Shown here: in pieces, positions 19,300 through 27,748 of the stretch
How positions within the stretch are numbered: position 1 is the first letter of the stretch
How the letters are laid out: each line of letters opens with the position of its first letter
Origin: Sperchopsis tessellata
Taxonomy: Eukaryota > Arthropoda > Insecta > Coleoptera > Hydrophilidae
Reading direction: 5' to 3'
DNA length: 27,927 nucleotides
Assembly (NCBI GenBank): GCA_033557685.1
Contig: JAWQRN010000605.1
Span: forward strand, 1-27,927
Translations under genes and position numbers: made by a program
Notes under the pieces: model-generated
Database searches by the model: none
Told to the model about the DNA's origin: nothing
Seen by the model: only the letters and a program-made list of their open reading frames with translations

Positions 19300-19545
19300 T
19301 GTTAAATTAACTCAATTTAATCGTTTAATTTGATGAAAATTAAAAAAATACCTAATTCAAGTAACTAATTATGGTTATCTTTTGTTTATATACTCCTAGC
19401 GCTACAGTAACAGTTTTAAGCATATCGCTGATCATATAACAGGGTGTAGCTTCGAATCTGGTGAGAGACAGTATTTTTTTTGCAGTAATTACATTAAATT
19501 AGTCAATGAGTATTTTATCTGAATATTTATTATTGCAAATTAATT
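19300..19545 (+). repeat. Left arm of long imperfect inverted repeat
   Basis: Reading inward, TTAAATTAACT, TAATCGTTTAA, ATACCTAATTCAAG, ACTAATTATGGTTATCTTTTG, ATATCGCTGAT, AGGGTGTAGCTTCGAATCTG, GTCAATGAGTA and TTATCTGAATATTTATT all recur in the same order in the complement of 19912-19644. The arms are about 250 bp, separated by about 100 bp of AT-rich loop. GCTTCGAATCTGG at 19449-19461 resembles an RNA polymerase III B box. Probably two oppositely oriented copies of a SINE-like repeat, or a foldback element. Confidence 0.8.
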
Positions 19546-19643
19546 ATATAAGAAAATTAATAAATAACAAGCGTTAAAAGTAAATTCAATTCGCAACTAA
19601 ACACATAAAATTAAAAAAAAAAATAATTACTTACCGGTTTTTA

Positions 19644-19912
19644 AAATTAATTTACAACAATAAATATTCAGATAAAGTACTCATTGACTACTTTAATGTA
19701 ATACCTGCAAAAAGAAAGTACTGTCTGCCACCAAATTCGAACCTACACCCCGCTATACCATCAGCGATATGTGTATAACTTTTACCGATGTGCCACGTGT
19801 ACATAAACAAAAGATAACCATAATTAGTGACTTGAATTAGGTATTTTTAACAGAAAGTATTTTTTTAAATGTTTCCCTAGTTAAACGATTAAAATAAGTT
19901 AATTTATCAAAA
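19644..19912 (-). repeat. Right arm of long imperfect inverted repeat, tRNA-like boxes
   Basis: Complement of the left arm. Read on the minus strand it contains TGGCACATCGG (19795-19785), like a tRNA A box (TGGC-x-x-AGTGG), and about 50 bases on GGTTCGAATTTGG (19743-19731), like a B box (GGTTCGANTCC). Their spacing is near that of a tRNA-derived promoter. No complete cloverleaf is formed, so this is not a tRNA gene. The outer end runs into the LINE RT fragment at 19960. Confidence 0.75.
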
Positions 19913-19959
19913 ACTATTATTATACTGCTGTTCCAAAAATATTATTCTTACGTTTTCAT

Positions 19960-20195
19960 TTCTTTTTGTCAAGGTTTCCATATTGTAGTTGCAACTTATT
20001 TGGCAAACCATTTGTTCACTTATTTTAGGTATTTTTGTGTGATCATTTGAAGTTCTCCAATATCCATTATTGAGTTTATAAAAGCCGTCAGCAAAGAGAC
20101 AAACTTTGTCGGCAGAGACATTTTCTATCAAATCATTAATGTAGATCAAGAACAATATTGGTCCGAGGTCTGAGGAATGAAAAAAAAAAAAAACT
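19960..20195 (-). pseudogene. Second non-LTR RT fragment
   Basis: Within an open minus frame (20266-19907) the residues LGPILFLIYINDLIENVSAD and KVCLFADGFYKLNN are seen. The pattern is the LINE RT box P-Q-G-S-x-L-G-P-x-L-F-L-I-Y-I-N-D-L, here with the P-Q-G-S part damaged, followed by F-A-D-D, here FADG: the second catalytic Asp is Gly. It belongs to the CR1/Jockey-type LINE group, with a different sequence from the fragment at 18554-18978, so it is a separate insertion. An A-rich run at 20179-20192 lies just upstream. Non-functional. Confidence 0.8.
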
Positions 20196-20269
20196 CTAAA
20201 TGAGGAAGTGTAAAAAGTTTCTACAGTGTACTGTGACCAGAGTAGGACAAAGCGAGCTAACGACAAGCA

Positions 20270-20650
20270 GTAATATCGGGTAGTAGAAATTGGTACATAT
20301 TTTTAAAGATCTTCTCATTGTCAAAAATTGATTGTCATACGAGTTGAGTGAACAATGATGTCTGATTACAAATATCTCTCAGCACTACAAAAAAGTTGTG
20401 TTTTGTTTAAAACATGTTTTCTGGAAGCTGTTAAAAAGAAAAATTGTTTAAAACAACTAAATCATGTTTTTCTTTCTTGAAAATAAAAAGCATGTTTTGT
20501 CGTCTCCAAGTTTTTGTATATGCCATAGAAATTTAATTTTTATCACTTACGATTAATTTACATTAAATTTTCTTTAGTCATTTGGAAAAAGTTTAAAAAC
20601 TAATAATTTTAATATTTACAAAATTCTATAAAATAATATATTTCACTTAC
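20270..20650 (-). other. Start of the 9.6-kb ATRX intron
   Basis: Begins with donor GTAAGT (20650-20645). AT-rich, with the near-repeats AAAACATGTTTT and AAATCATGTTTT around 20410-20470. No coding features. Confidence 0.6.
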
Positions 20651-20772
20651 TTATATAATTCTGCTAAGTCATTTTGATTATAATGCCTATCAATTTGTTG
20701 CTCATCTATTACTCGTTTTGAAATAGCTTGTTTTGTCACCTGGCGTTCATAGATTTTCATTTCCATAGTTCC
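20651..20772 (-). CDS. ATRX: ATRX/XNP exon: end of SNF2 helicase C-terminal domain
   Basis: 122-nt exon between acceptor TTTCTTGTAG (AG at 20774-20773) and donor GTAAGT. It starts in phase 0 and encodes GTMEMKIYERQVTKQAISKR, then VIDEQQIDRHYNQNDLAELY. The G-T-M-E-x-K-I-Y-x-R-Q-V-T-K-Q string is motif VI-adjacent sequence at the end of SNF2 helicases, and V-V-D-E-Q-Q-x-x-R-H-Y-x-x-x-E-L-x-E-L-Y is the ATRX version. The split codon and reading frame join exactly to exon 11009-10634. The preceding exon (RecA-like lobe 2) was not found up to 27927, so the upstream intron is at least 7.1 kb. Confidence 0.95.
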
Positions 20773-20885
20773 CTACAAGAAATGAATATTAAAAAAATCA
20801 TAATAATCCACTAATATTTGGAGTAGTAGTTTTAGGTAGGTTTATAGTTTATTTAAAAAAAAAATATATTATTAATAGTACAAAT

Positions 20886-20960
20886 AAACACTGGAGCTTT
20901 GAGGGCAACAATAGATGTCACCCAATTCCATTTCCTGAACTATATATTTAGCGATACAAT
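20886..20960 (+). repeat. Dispersed repeat, copy 2
   Basis: Aligns with 5002-5066 (see there) over about 65-75 bases with a few gaps: GCTTTGAGG, ATAGATGTCAC, TCCT-AACT and CGATAC are shared in order. The match stops just where solo LTR D is inserted (20966), so the LTR may have split this repeat copy. Confidence 0.5.
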
Positions 20961-20965
20961 AGTAC

Positions 20966-21321
20966 TGTTATGTTTTGACTGGTTCACAAATAACAATTTG
21001 ACAATTTTAAAGCGTACTTATTTTAAAGTGAGTAGTTTATAATAACATAACACTAAATTACCGAATTTATTGCAAAAATATTACAGTATTTATAGCAACA
21101 ATATTTATAGTTATTTATAGTAGGTATTTTACTCGTCCGATCACTGATATAATTTTGTATCCGTCGCATGGGGCCAACTGCTAATATGGCCATGCATAAT
21201 CTGTTCTGCACCCTTCGAGGCAGCTCTGAGTGGCCTCCGTCTAGTATTGTTTCATGTAGCTTTGAGAACGTTCTAATGATGTGCTCAGTGGCATAGAGAT
21301 TTCAACAGTAGTTTCGTAACT
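20966..21321 (-). repeat. Solo LTR D of the gypsy family, with 4-bp target duplication
   Basis: Starts TGTTATGTTTTGAC at 20966 and ends AGTAGTTTCGTAACT at 21321, so in element sense it starts near-canonically (AGTTACGAAACTACT, compared with TGTTACAAAACTACT in copy A). It is flanked by GTAC at 20962-20965 and GTAC at 21322-21325, consistent with the 4-bp duplication common in Ty3/gypsy. It contains the shared ACTTATTTTAAAGTGAGTAG segment. No internal region: LTR-LTR recombination is the usual origin. The outer edge lies about 190 bp upstream of the ATRX exon acceptor, in antisense-neutral (same) orientation to ATRX. Confidence 0.8.
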
Positions 21322-21717
21322 GTACTTTATTTTATTGGTCAACTTGTAACAGTTAGTTTTAACATTACAAGAGAAATTCTAATGCATGCCTAAATTAACA
21401 AAAGTTTTACAATATGTGGTGATTTTTTCTCATCATCTAAATGTGAGTCTAACATTGTACAGGCCTCTTTAGATTATGATTTCGTACAGTAATCAAAATT
21501 ATCGCTTAGCAATTTATTTTTATGTAAAATAAAAAGAACAAAGTTTTGAACTAATAGTATTATTAATTGAAAACTTTTATTTTACTATAATATTAAAAAG
21601 CTACAAAATCAAATGTGGGGTACTAAAATTACACGTGCAGAAAAACGTACCATGTAAGTACACATGAATGTTTTTAAACAATAAATAGCTATTATAAACA
21701 CTAATGAATATAGTAGA
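21322..21717. other. ATRX upstream intron, nothing recognised
   Basis: AT-rich, no coding motif or repeat that I can name. Confidence 0.5.
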
Positions 21718-22935
21718 ATGGGTATTTTTGAATCGAGTCATTTAAAGAAAAAAAATAAACTTTTAACAAGATGTGGTCAGTGTGGAGGTGAAGCTAGTCA
21801 ACAGGCCGTTGAGCAGATTGGTGAGCAAAATCAGTCATTACTGAATACTACAATCTCCATAACTATAGATGAATCAATCAGTGTTGATTCAAGAATTCGG
21901 AAGGAAGTCAAGTGATGATGTGGCAAGCTGGTTTCTCAGAATTGAAACTGTATAAAATATATATAACATCAGTGATGCTGTAATGTCACTCATAGTAATA
22001 TCAAAACTGTCAGAGAAAGGTGAAAAGTTCAGTGTATATTTCCACAACAAAATTCTTCTTGGGAATAAATTAAGATTTGAAGATAAGGATATTATAATGT
22101 ATCTAACTGAAGAATTCGATAGAAACTAAGGCTAATTTAAAGGAGTTTAGGGCAACAACTCACCTGTTGGAGTTCATGAATCAGATAGCAGGATGTGAAC
22201 GATACTCCTTATCAGTGAATGTTCCTCAACAAGGACGACAATATGGCGATGGTGCAACGCAGGAGCTTAAGGAAGATAACACAAGTTGCAAGCAGTCCAA
22301 AACTGGGTGCATGTTCCAGGCAAGAACATCCAGCCCGGCTGTGAAGAAGGCCCCAGCAGACAGCTCTACGTTTCTAGTGCAACAGATACCACTTCCCGAG
22401 TATACAGTGCCAAGATATTAGTTATCGAAGAAGAACAGACAAAAGCAAATGGAGGTACGTACAAGTGAAATCGAAGGAAGTGTAGAATATTTATCAGAAG
22501 GTGACTGTGCAAATGAAATGGTTCATGAATAACCAGAAAAAAAGTTGTATAAAGTTGAGAAAGTGCAGCAAAGTTTCAGTGATAGAGCAAGTTGCACAAC
22601 CAGAAGTCTCTGAACAGGTAAAATTTTGGTGGAATAAATTAAACTACCGATGCTTGTCCAATATAGAGATACTGATAAAGTAGTTGAAATAAACCAAGTA
22701 GTGCAACTGAGTAATAAGTATCAGTATCAGGTGGAAGAGCTAAAGTCAAAATTAATGATCGGGTAGAAGTACGAAGAAGAAAGTCTGTTAAGATACAACG
22801 TAGAACTGAATGTGGCAGTGTGTACAAAGAAGCTGTGGAAGACTTTGAGAAAATAAGTGCGTTGTGTGACAAACTAATACTATCCAATGAAGTGTTGCGG
22901 TGGAAAGATAGAAAAACAAAAACTACTTCAATGTA
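21718..22935 (+). pseudogene. Decayed coding-like region, possibly retroelement gag
   Basis: A chain of short plus-strand frames with protein-like composition. The frame 21718-21915 starts with a real ATG; a shifted frame (21909-22128) reads SSDDVASWFLRIETV, a stop, then SLIVISKLSEKGEKFSVYFH, LRFEDKDIIMYLTEEFDRN. Acidic D-D-V-x-x-W-F/I followed by I-x-K-L resembles the start of LTR-element Gag capsids. Later frames (22167-22421; about 22630-22760) have VVEINQVVQLSNKYQYQVEE, which I do not recognise. Stops and frame changes are frequent. No RT or integrase is visible. It could instead be a processed pseudogene of a host gene. Confidence 0.3.
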
Positions 22936-23639
22936 AATTTGCACGTGCAGTCTAGTTTAATGTCATTTTTTTATATTTTTGTGTTTATCTGTGATTGATT
23001 GTATGAATCTATTTCTATTTGGTGTATTTAAATAACTTATATTTTTGTGTAATTTTTAATTTTAGTTTCATGTGAAGAATAAGATTATTTGTTTATTTCT
23101 GTGTTTATCTTTCAGTATTGTCTTTTTGTGTCAATATTATGTAGTTTTGTTTTATTTTTTTCATGTATTTGTGTATATTATGCAACTCTGTGTTTTGTGT
23201 ATTTCATTTTTATTAACTTTGTGTATTTTTAAGCAATTTTATTAAATATCTGTCTTAGTATGCATATTGTCATCCCACTAACCACCTGTGATCGCTGAGA
23301 TATGTAGATAACCCTAAATTCAGTTTAGTGCGAAACCTGATACTGGAGCAAGTGGATGTTGGTTGAAATCAACAATCAGGGTAGCTTTTTACTACTATTT
23401 CTGCAATTATGGAGTCGTGCCTAATAAATGTCAAGATTTCACTCAGAAGAATTTTCAGACTATCATTCTTATTGACTTCAGCCATGTATTAGATTTATGG
23501 TTTTCTAAAGTTGCCATGCTGCTGCCAAACTTGTGATGAAGGTCCAGCAGAACATTTCCTCACATAGGATGTACAATTGAACATATAGTAAATTAAACTA
23601 GTGGGATAAAATTAAAAGATATGTAGCATAAATATAACT
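22936..23639. other. T-rich stretch, nothing recognised
   Basis: From 22960 to 23250 it is rich in TTTGTGT/TTTTGTG words on the plus strand. No coding motif. The last part approaches the 3' end of the Penelope-like element. Confidence 0.5.
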
Positions 23640-24064
23640 TGATAACTATCTATTAGACTTAAATAAAAAGCAGGATGTATTTAGCGACTGGTTTCGACCA
23701 TTCAGGTCATCATTAAGCTAAAAACATGTATTACATTATAACAGAAATCAAACAAACAAATACCTGAACGCGTGTTCTGGGCAACGTGAACACAGCACTA
23801 AAGAATAAGCTAGTTATTACCAACATTAGGAAGAGGGATGGAACCGGTATTAAGTGAATGAAACATAGGATTAGATGAAAGGTTTTACGACTCATTAAGA
23901 TTGTGATTAGGACTGGCATGGAAGCTAAGGTATATCTCCAGATTCTCCACGATATTAAGTTAATGGCATGTAGGGAGCAGATGTAAGATGAACGGATTTC
24001 CGGGATCAGGATTGTGATCACAGGAAACAACATGGCTGGCAAAACTGGATCTGTCGGTGTTATT

Positions 24065-24163
24065 CTAGATGCACCGAATGTGCTCCTTATATCTAGTCTG
24101 AAATGACAGACCAGTCTGACCAATATAGTTAGCTCCACATTCACAGAGGAGCTTATATACCCC
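24065..24163 (-). pseudogene. GIY-YIG endonuclease domain of Penelope-like element
   Basis: Encodes G-V-Y-K-L-L-C-E-C-G-A-N-Y-I-G-Q-T-G then R-Y-K-E-H before a TAG stop at 24067-24065. G-V-Y and Y-I-G are the two halves of the GIY-YIG signature, the Cys pair (C-E-C) precedes YIG as in Penelope-type enzymes, and R-x-x-E-H carries the catalytic Arg region. The domain's conserved Glu region lies beyond the stop (N-I-V-E-N-L-E-I-Y near 23955-23930, where the E-x-x-E-I-Y box is readable). In live elements the nuclease nicks target DNA. Confidence 0.88.
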
Positions 24164-24373
24164 ACTACTGGTTTTTGGGCCTATCGGTTCTGACCAGTAT
24201 GCTGTGAAGGGAATGGGTGGAACGATATCTGATGATGATGTCATCGGACATGAATTGTAATAACTTGGAGATGTTATAGGGAAGGCCGCCGGAATACGGG
24301 ATGGTGACGTATATCTTAGAGGAAAGTTCTGTAATTGGGTAGCAAAGGGTATGGAAGATGTTTTTCAGTTTAT

Positions 24374-24649
24374 TTAAAAGGTTTCGTGGATAATTTCGAG
24401 GGGGTATCCATTGGACTGGGCAATCTGCATGATAGTCCTTAGTTCCAATGCGAAGGCATCATATGAAAGAGGAATGGAAAATATTCTGTGAAAGAGGGAA
24501 TTAAAGGCGCCGAGCTTATGACTCATTGGACGATTGAAAGTGTATGGTATACAATGGTTGGTACGGGTCTTTTTTCGGAATATTTGAAACTGAAAAAGAC
24601 AGCCGAAGGATTTAATAACAGTAAGGTCAAGGAAATTGGAAAAAGACAC
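24374..24649 (-). pseudogene. Penelope-like RT C-terminal fragment
   Basis: Open minus frame with NFLDLTVIK near its start, FQIFRKKTRTNHCIPYTFNR, then H-K-L-G-A-F and the Y-P-L-E-I-I-H-E-T end. The order F-L-D-L-T-I...F-x-I-x-R-K-x-T-x-T-D-x-x-I...S-x-H-P-x-x-H-K-x-A is typical of Penelope-like RTs after the catalytic palm. A stop and a one-base shift follow at about 24373, after which the linker to the endonuclease is readable in another frame. Confidence 0.88.
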
Positions 24650-24770
24650 AACATAGTTAGATTTAAGAACTGGGGACCATCACAAATGGAATGACCATAC
24701 AGACAAGATATGAAAAAAAAATAGCACCGATGGTTGGAGAAATTAGGGGTCGATTCAAATTTCATGCATA

Positions 24771-24985
24771 TCATATCATATCATCTCACTTTCAGTGATA
24801 TTTTATTTGTCATCTCACGCATTCTCATAAATGGTATTATCAACCGATCGGTGATAAGAGAATGGTCGATGAGAATATAGGATACTTGAAAACTAAGGTT
24901 GGCAAAGCGTACTTTAAAGAAGCTGCATTCGCTGCGAAACTAATGTATTTATACAAACCTGTTAAAGTTTTTATCGAAACGAAAA
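24771..24985. other. Intronic, nothing clearly recognised
   Basis: CATATCATATCATATC and TCATCTCAC words repeat near 24767-24830, but no element type can be assigned. Confidence 0.4.
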
Positions 24986-25310
24986 ATGTCTAGGAAAGTT
25001 CATATAATTTATGATCAGAAAGTAAAATTAGTGGAGATAATTGAAGAAAATCTTTTTTCCAATGAGGGTCTTTATCAGAATATTTTTAGGGCTGAATATA
25101 GTTGGCAAAATGTTGTTATAATAAAATGCACATGGAAGATCATAACGCGAGAAAAATGGGAGAAAAGTAAGTTGACATGTAATAATACATTATTTTCAAA
25201 GTTAAATTAATATGTGAATTATTTTTAGAGCTGGCAGGATATGAAGAGAAATGTTAAAGATAAACTATCGAAAAACAAAGTATCCTCTTCAAAGACAGGC
25301 AGTGGGACTG
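24986..25310 (+). pseudogene. MADF or Myb/SANT-like DNA-binding domain fragment
   Basis: The ATG frame 24986-25210 reads KVKLVEIIEENLFSNEGLYQ and CTWKIITREKWEK: L-V-E-x-I-E-x-N...Y...W-x-x-I is the layout of helices 1-2 of MADF or Myb/SANT-like domains. About 60 bases on, after a GTAAGT and a TTTTTAG that look like intron borders, another frame reads SWQDMKRNVKDKLSKNKVSS and KTGSG, which resembles the third helix and tail (W-x-x-M/L-K...K-T-G-S-G). The phases do not join cleanly, so it is a relic or my splice model is wrong. Such domains occur in host factors and in PIF/Harbinger elements; I cannot tell which. Confidence 0.35.
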
Positions 25311-26045
25311 AAATGATAAACAGTGTGAAGGAAAGAATAGTACCTTTTTATAGGGTACTTGTCCATACAATCTAAAGGCAAGAATAATACCTTTTTAAAT
25401 ACCATATTTCGAATGAGGACACTACAAGTCCAGTATAAATGTAAGTATAATTATTAATTTTAGATACTTGATAAATTTTGCAGCTTGATTTTAATTAGAA
25501 AATATCACAGATTATAATCATAGAACTTGTTATATTACAGGTAATAAAATTATTAATAATACAAAGCTAATGTTAGCTATAGTATCGACAAGTTATGAAT
25601 TGGTATTATTTGCAGTAAAATATTGCTATTCTGACATATCTATGAAACAATTTAATATACATTTTTTCTCCGAAGATTTTTTACCGTTTCTGAAAATAAT
25701 CCGGATAAATTACTGTAGGGGCTGAAGACTATGTGTCACTGCATCAAGTTGAAAACAACCCAGCACCTAGCATTAAAGAGATGATGTGATGTCACACAAA
25801 AGAGTAAAAATATTTGTCTTTCTGAAAAGTAAATCTCATTTAAAAATATGTTTTGAATAAGAACGTAGAAAAAACTTTTGTGCTCACAAGACATAACAGG
25901 GTTTGGTAAATTCTCCGAAACATATTCAACATTTTGTATTAGTTAATTGAATATATCTTATTAATCTACATTATATATTTTAGTTAAACTTAAACTACTG
26001 AGCAGAGTTCAGACATACTCAAAATACCAATGGATATATTAGTCA
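25311..26045. other. Intronic AT-rich stretch
   Basis: AGAATAGTACCTTTTTA at about 25336 and AGAATAATACCTTTTTA at about 25382 form a short direct repeat. No coding motif seen otherwise. Confidence 0.5.
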
Positions 26046-26124
26046 GAGGGCATATTCTCAAGAGAATAGAAGGAAGGAAAACTAACCCTCATAGAAAAAC
26101 CCAGCAAGACAGGAGAAAGTAAAT

Positions 26125-26630
26125 CATATAGACCACTGTCCCTCTTGAATACAGCCAGAAAATTGTATGAGCAAATAATAAACAAGAGGCTGACAGATGA
26201 AATTTAATGAAGGAAAGCTTCGCTCAGCTGCAATAAGGTTTCAGGCAAGGACGCTCTACTATAGACGCCATACAATGCGTACAAGAAATAGTGAAGGACA
26301 AGAGCAAGAAACCAAACAAAAAATATGTGGTATTGGTCACATTAGAAGTGAAAAATGTTTTCAACATGGTCCCCTGGACCGGCATTATAAAAGAACTACG
26401 AGAGAGACAGACAACTCCATATATAGTGAAGATAGTGAGTTACCTAGAGGACAGAAAAATACTAATAGGAGAACACCAAATGATGGACATGACTTGCAGA
26501 GTCCCGCAAAGCTCTGTACTGGGATACACACTCTGGAATATATAATATGACGGAGTATTCAGAGAAATAATGCTGCACGAAACTACACTAATCGGATTCG
26601 CTGATGACCTAACGTTAGTAGTGAGTGGAG
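26125..26630 (+). pseudogene. R1-clade LINE reverse transcriptase remnant
   Basis: S-Y-R-P-L-S-L-L-N is the first RT box. It is followed, after stops at about 26206, by a palm frame from 26291 containing KKYVVLVTLEVKNVFNMVPW (the usual catalytic D-x-x-N-A-F-N is E-V-K-N-V-F-N, so the first catalytic Asp is not preserved) and VPQSSVLGYTLWNI (from P-Q-G-S-V-L-G-P-x-L-W-N). FADD is intact at about 26599-26610. The sequences L-W-N and F-A-D-D-L/V-x-L-V-V are typical of the R1 clade. At least two frameshifts are present. Confidence 0.88.
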
Positions 26631-26817
26631 ATAGTAAAGGCGCCACAGAGGAAAACATAAAATGGGCGATAGGTAGGATGATAGGGGATTTCAACTTGCC
26701 CCGCAAAAAACAGAAGAGGTCATACTGTCAGGCAGGAGAAGCCTAAAGACGTCTGCTTTAAAGTGGGAGACACAATGATAATTAACCAAACTAGTCTTAA
26801 ATACATTTGGACATAAC

Positions 26818-27498
26818 ATGAATATGAGTATGCACATCGAGGGAGTAACGGTGAGAGCTGACAAAGTAGCAACTGCGCTGAGCCGGCTAATGCCGAACAT
26901 CAGAGGTCTGAGACTGGTGTCCGGGAAAGTTATTTGCAGTGTAGTAAACTCCATACTATTATATGGAGCACCTGCATGGAACGAGTGGGTTAAAAGAGCA
27001 AAATACAGGAGCGCCTTAGAAAAAACCCAAAGGAAAATAACCATTAGAATAGCATGCGCCTACAGGACTGCCTCTACAAAAGCCACACAAGTGGTAGCCA
27101 GAACTACACCCATACACCTGCTTGCTCTAGAGCGTACCTCCGAAAGACAAGCAAACAGAAGGGAACAAAAAGCGAGGGCTTAAGAAATGACTCTACAAAG
27201 ATGGGAAGAGGAATGGGCAGAGGAGAGTGGAACTACAGAGTGGACAAAGACACTTATACCAGAAGTAGCACCTTGGGTGACAAGGGGATATGGTGAGGTT
27301 GGTTACTATTTGACCCAGTTCCTAACTGGCCATGGATGCTTTAACACCTACCTGTGCAAATTTAAAATAATCCAAAGTGAGAACTGCACATACTTTGGGC
27401 CACGGGATACACCAGAACACACACTGCTGTACTGTAATAGATGGCACGAAATAAGACGAGAGGCTGCAGAGGAAATTGGAGGCAAATTGACAAAATAG
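26818..27498 (+). pseudogene. R1-clade LINE ORF2 C-terminal region
   Basis: One frame with a single stop (TAA at 27181-27183). The first part has SVVNSILLYGAPAWNEWVKR and RIACAYRTAST, the R1-type Y-G-A-x-x-W and R-x-x-x-A-Y-R-T-x-S boxes. The second has LQRWEEEWAE, IPEVAPWVTRGYGEVGYYLT, QFLTGHGCFNTYL and a nucleic-acid-binding Cys/His motif: C-T-Y-F-G-P-R-D-T-P-E-H-T-L-L-Y-C. The second Cys is replaced by Phe, so the CCHC zinc site is incomplete. This layout (T/L-x-x-W-Q-x-x-W, I-P-D-V-x-x-W, Y-L-T-Q-x-L-S/T-G-H-G-x-F) is characteristic of R1/TRAS/SART/Waldo relatives. Confidence 0.92.
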
Positions 27499-27748
27499 TA
27501 TAACACATGTTGGAGAGTGAAAAAAAAAATGGAAGATAATTGAGACTCTAATTTCCAAAATTCTGAGAAGGAAGGAGGAAGAGGAAAGAGCTAGATAAAC
27601 AATTTATGGGTTCCAATGAAGTAATACCGCAAGGTGATTCCGCTGGGATTAATGAAACTGAGGAGGGGTTTTAGTCAGTAGGAGTCTTACACTCCCGTGT
27701 AACTAGGCACGCTTGGGCCCATGAGGGTTTCACCTCTTCTCAAAAAAA
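27499..27748 (+). other. R1-clade LINE 3' UTR and A-tail
   Basis: The string GGGGTTTTAGTCAGTAGGAG then ACACTCCCGTGTAACTAGGC and GGGCCCATGAGGGTTTCACC is of the kind found in 3' UTRs of R1-clade elements, including a potential short stem (ACACTCCCGTGT region). It ends in TCAAAAAAAA. The 3' UTR is probably what the element's RT recognises (family knowledge, not shown here). Confidence 0.6.

Larger units (their letters stand above)
11010..20650 (-). other. 9.6-kb ATRX intron packed with transposon relics
   Basis: Donor GTAAGT at 20650-20645 and acceptor TTTTTAAG at 11017-11010. It contains gypsy copies B and C, a piggyBac remnant, an LINE RT fragment, a long inverted repeat and a second LINE RT fragment. 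Stretches 11010-11462, 18100-18553 and 18990-19299 show no feature I can name. Splice sites are intact, so the load appears tolerated. Confidence 0.9.
23660..24770 (-). mobile_element. Penelope-like element relic
   Basis: Minus-strand element with the characteristic pairing of an RT C-terminal region and a GIY-YIG endonuclease. The RT end contains RPMSHKLGAFNSLFHRIFSI (P-x-x-H-K-x-A) and NGYPLEIIHETF (24649-24374). A linker then runs in a shifted frame and is followed by GVYKLLCECGANYIGQTGLS (24163 onwards). The 3' region holds GGTCGAAACCAGTCGCTAAA (complement of 23683-23702), a type of sequence I associate with Penelope-like 3' ends. At least two frameshifts and several stops inactivate it. 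The catalytic RT palm is missing, so it is 5'-truncated. Confidence 0.88.
26050..27748 (+). mobile_element. R1-clade LINE, 5'-truncated
   Basis: Plus-strand ORF2 from the beginning of the RT fingers to the 3' tail. Motifs in order: SYRPLSLLNTARKLYEQIIN (about 26124-26185), RT palm parts in 26291-26545, IGFADDLTLVVSG (about 26593-26630), post-RT domain 26818-27183, a Trp-rich domain 27187-27498 with a Cys/His motif, then a 3' UTR and an A8 run (27741-27748). The endonuclease and ORF1 are missing. Decay is mild compared with other relics: the last 680 bp have one in-frame stop. The orientation is opposite to ATRX. Confidence 0.9.

Noticed and set aside
19731..19795. Possible tRNA gene
   Set aside because: A- and B-box-like strings are present, but I could not form an acceptor stem or complete cloverleaf; better described as a SINE-like promoter relic.
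23731..24165. 144-codon minus-strand open frame, the longest in the window
   Set aside because: Same strand as the Penelope-like element but shifted from the frame that reads GVY...YIG; its residues have no domain pattern.
26197..26550. 117-codon plus frame overlapping the R1 RT
   Set aside because: Composite of the true RT frame for a short stretch and an off-frame remainder; the true palm frame is 26291-26545.
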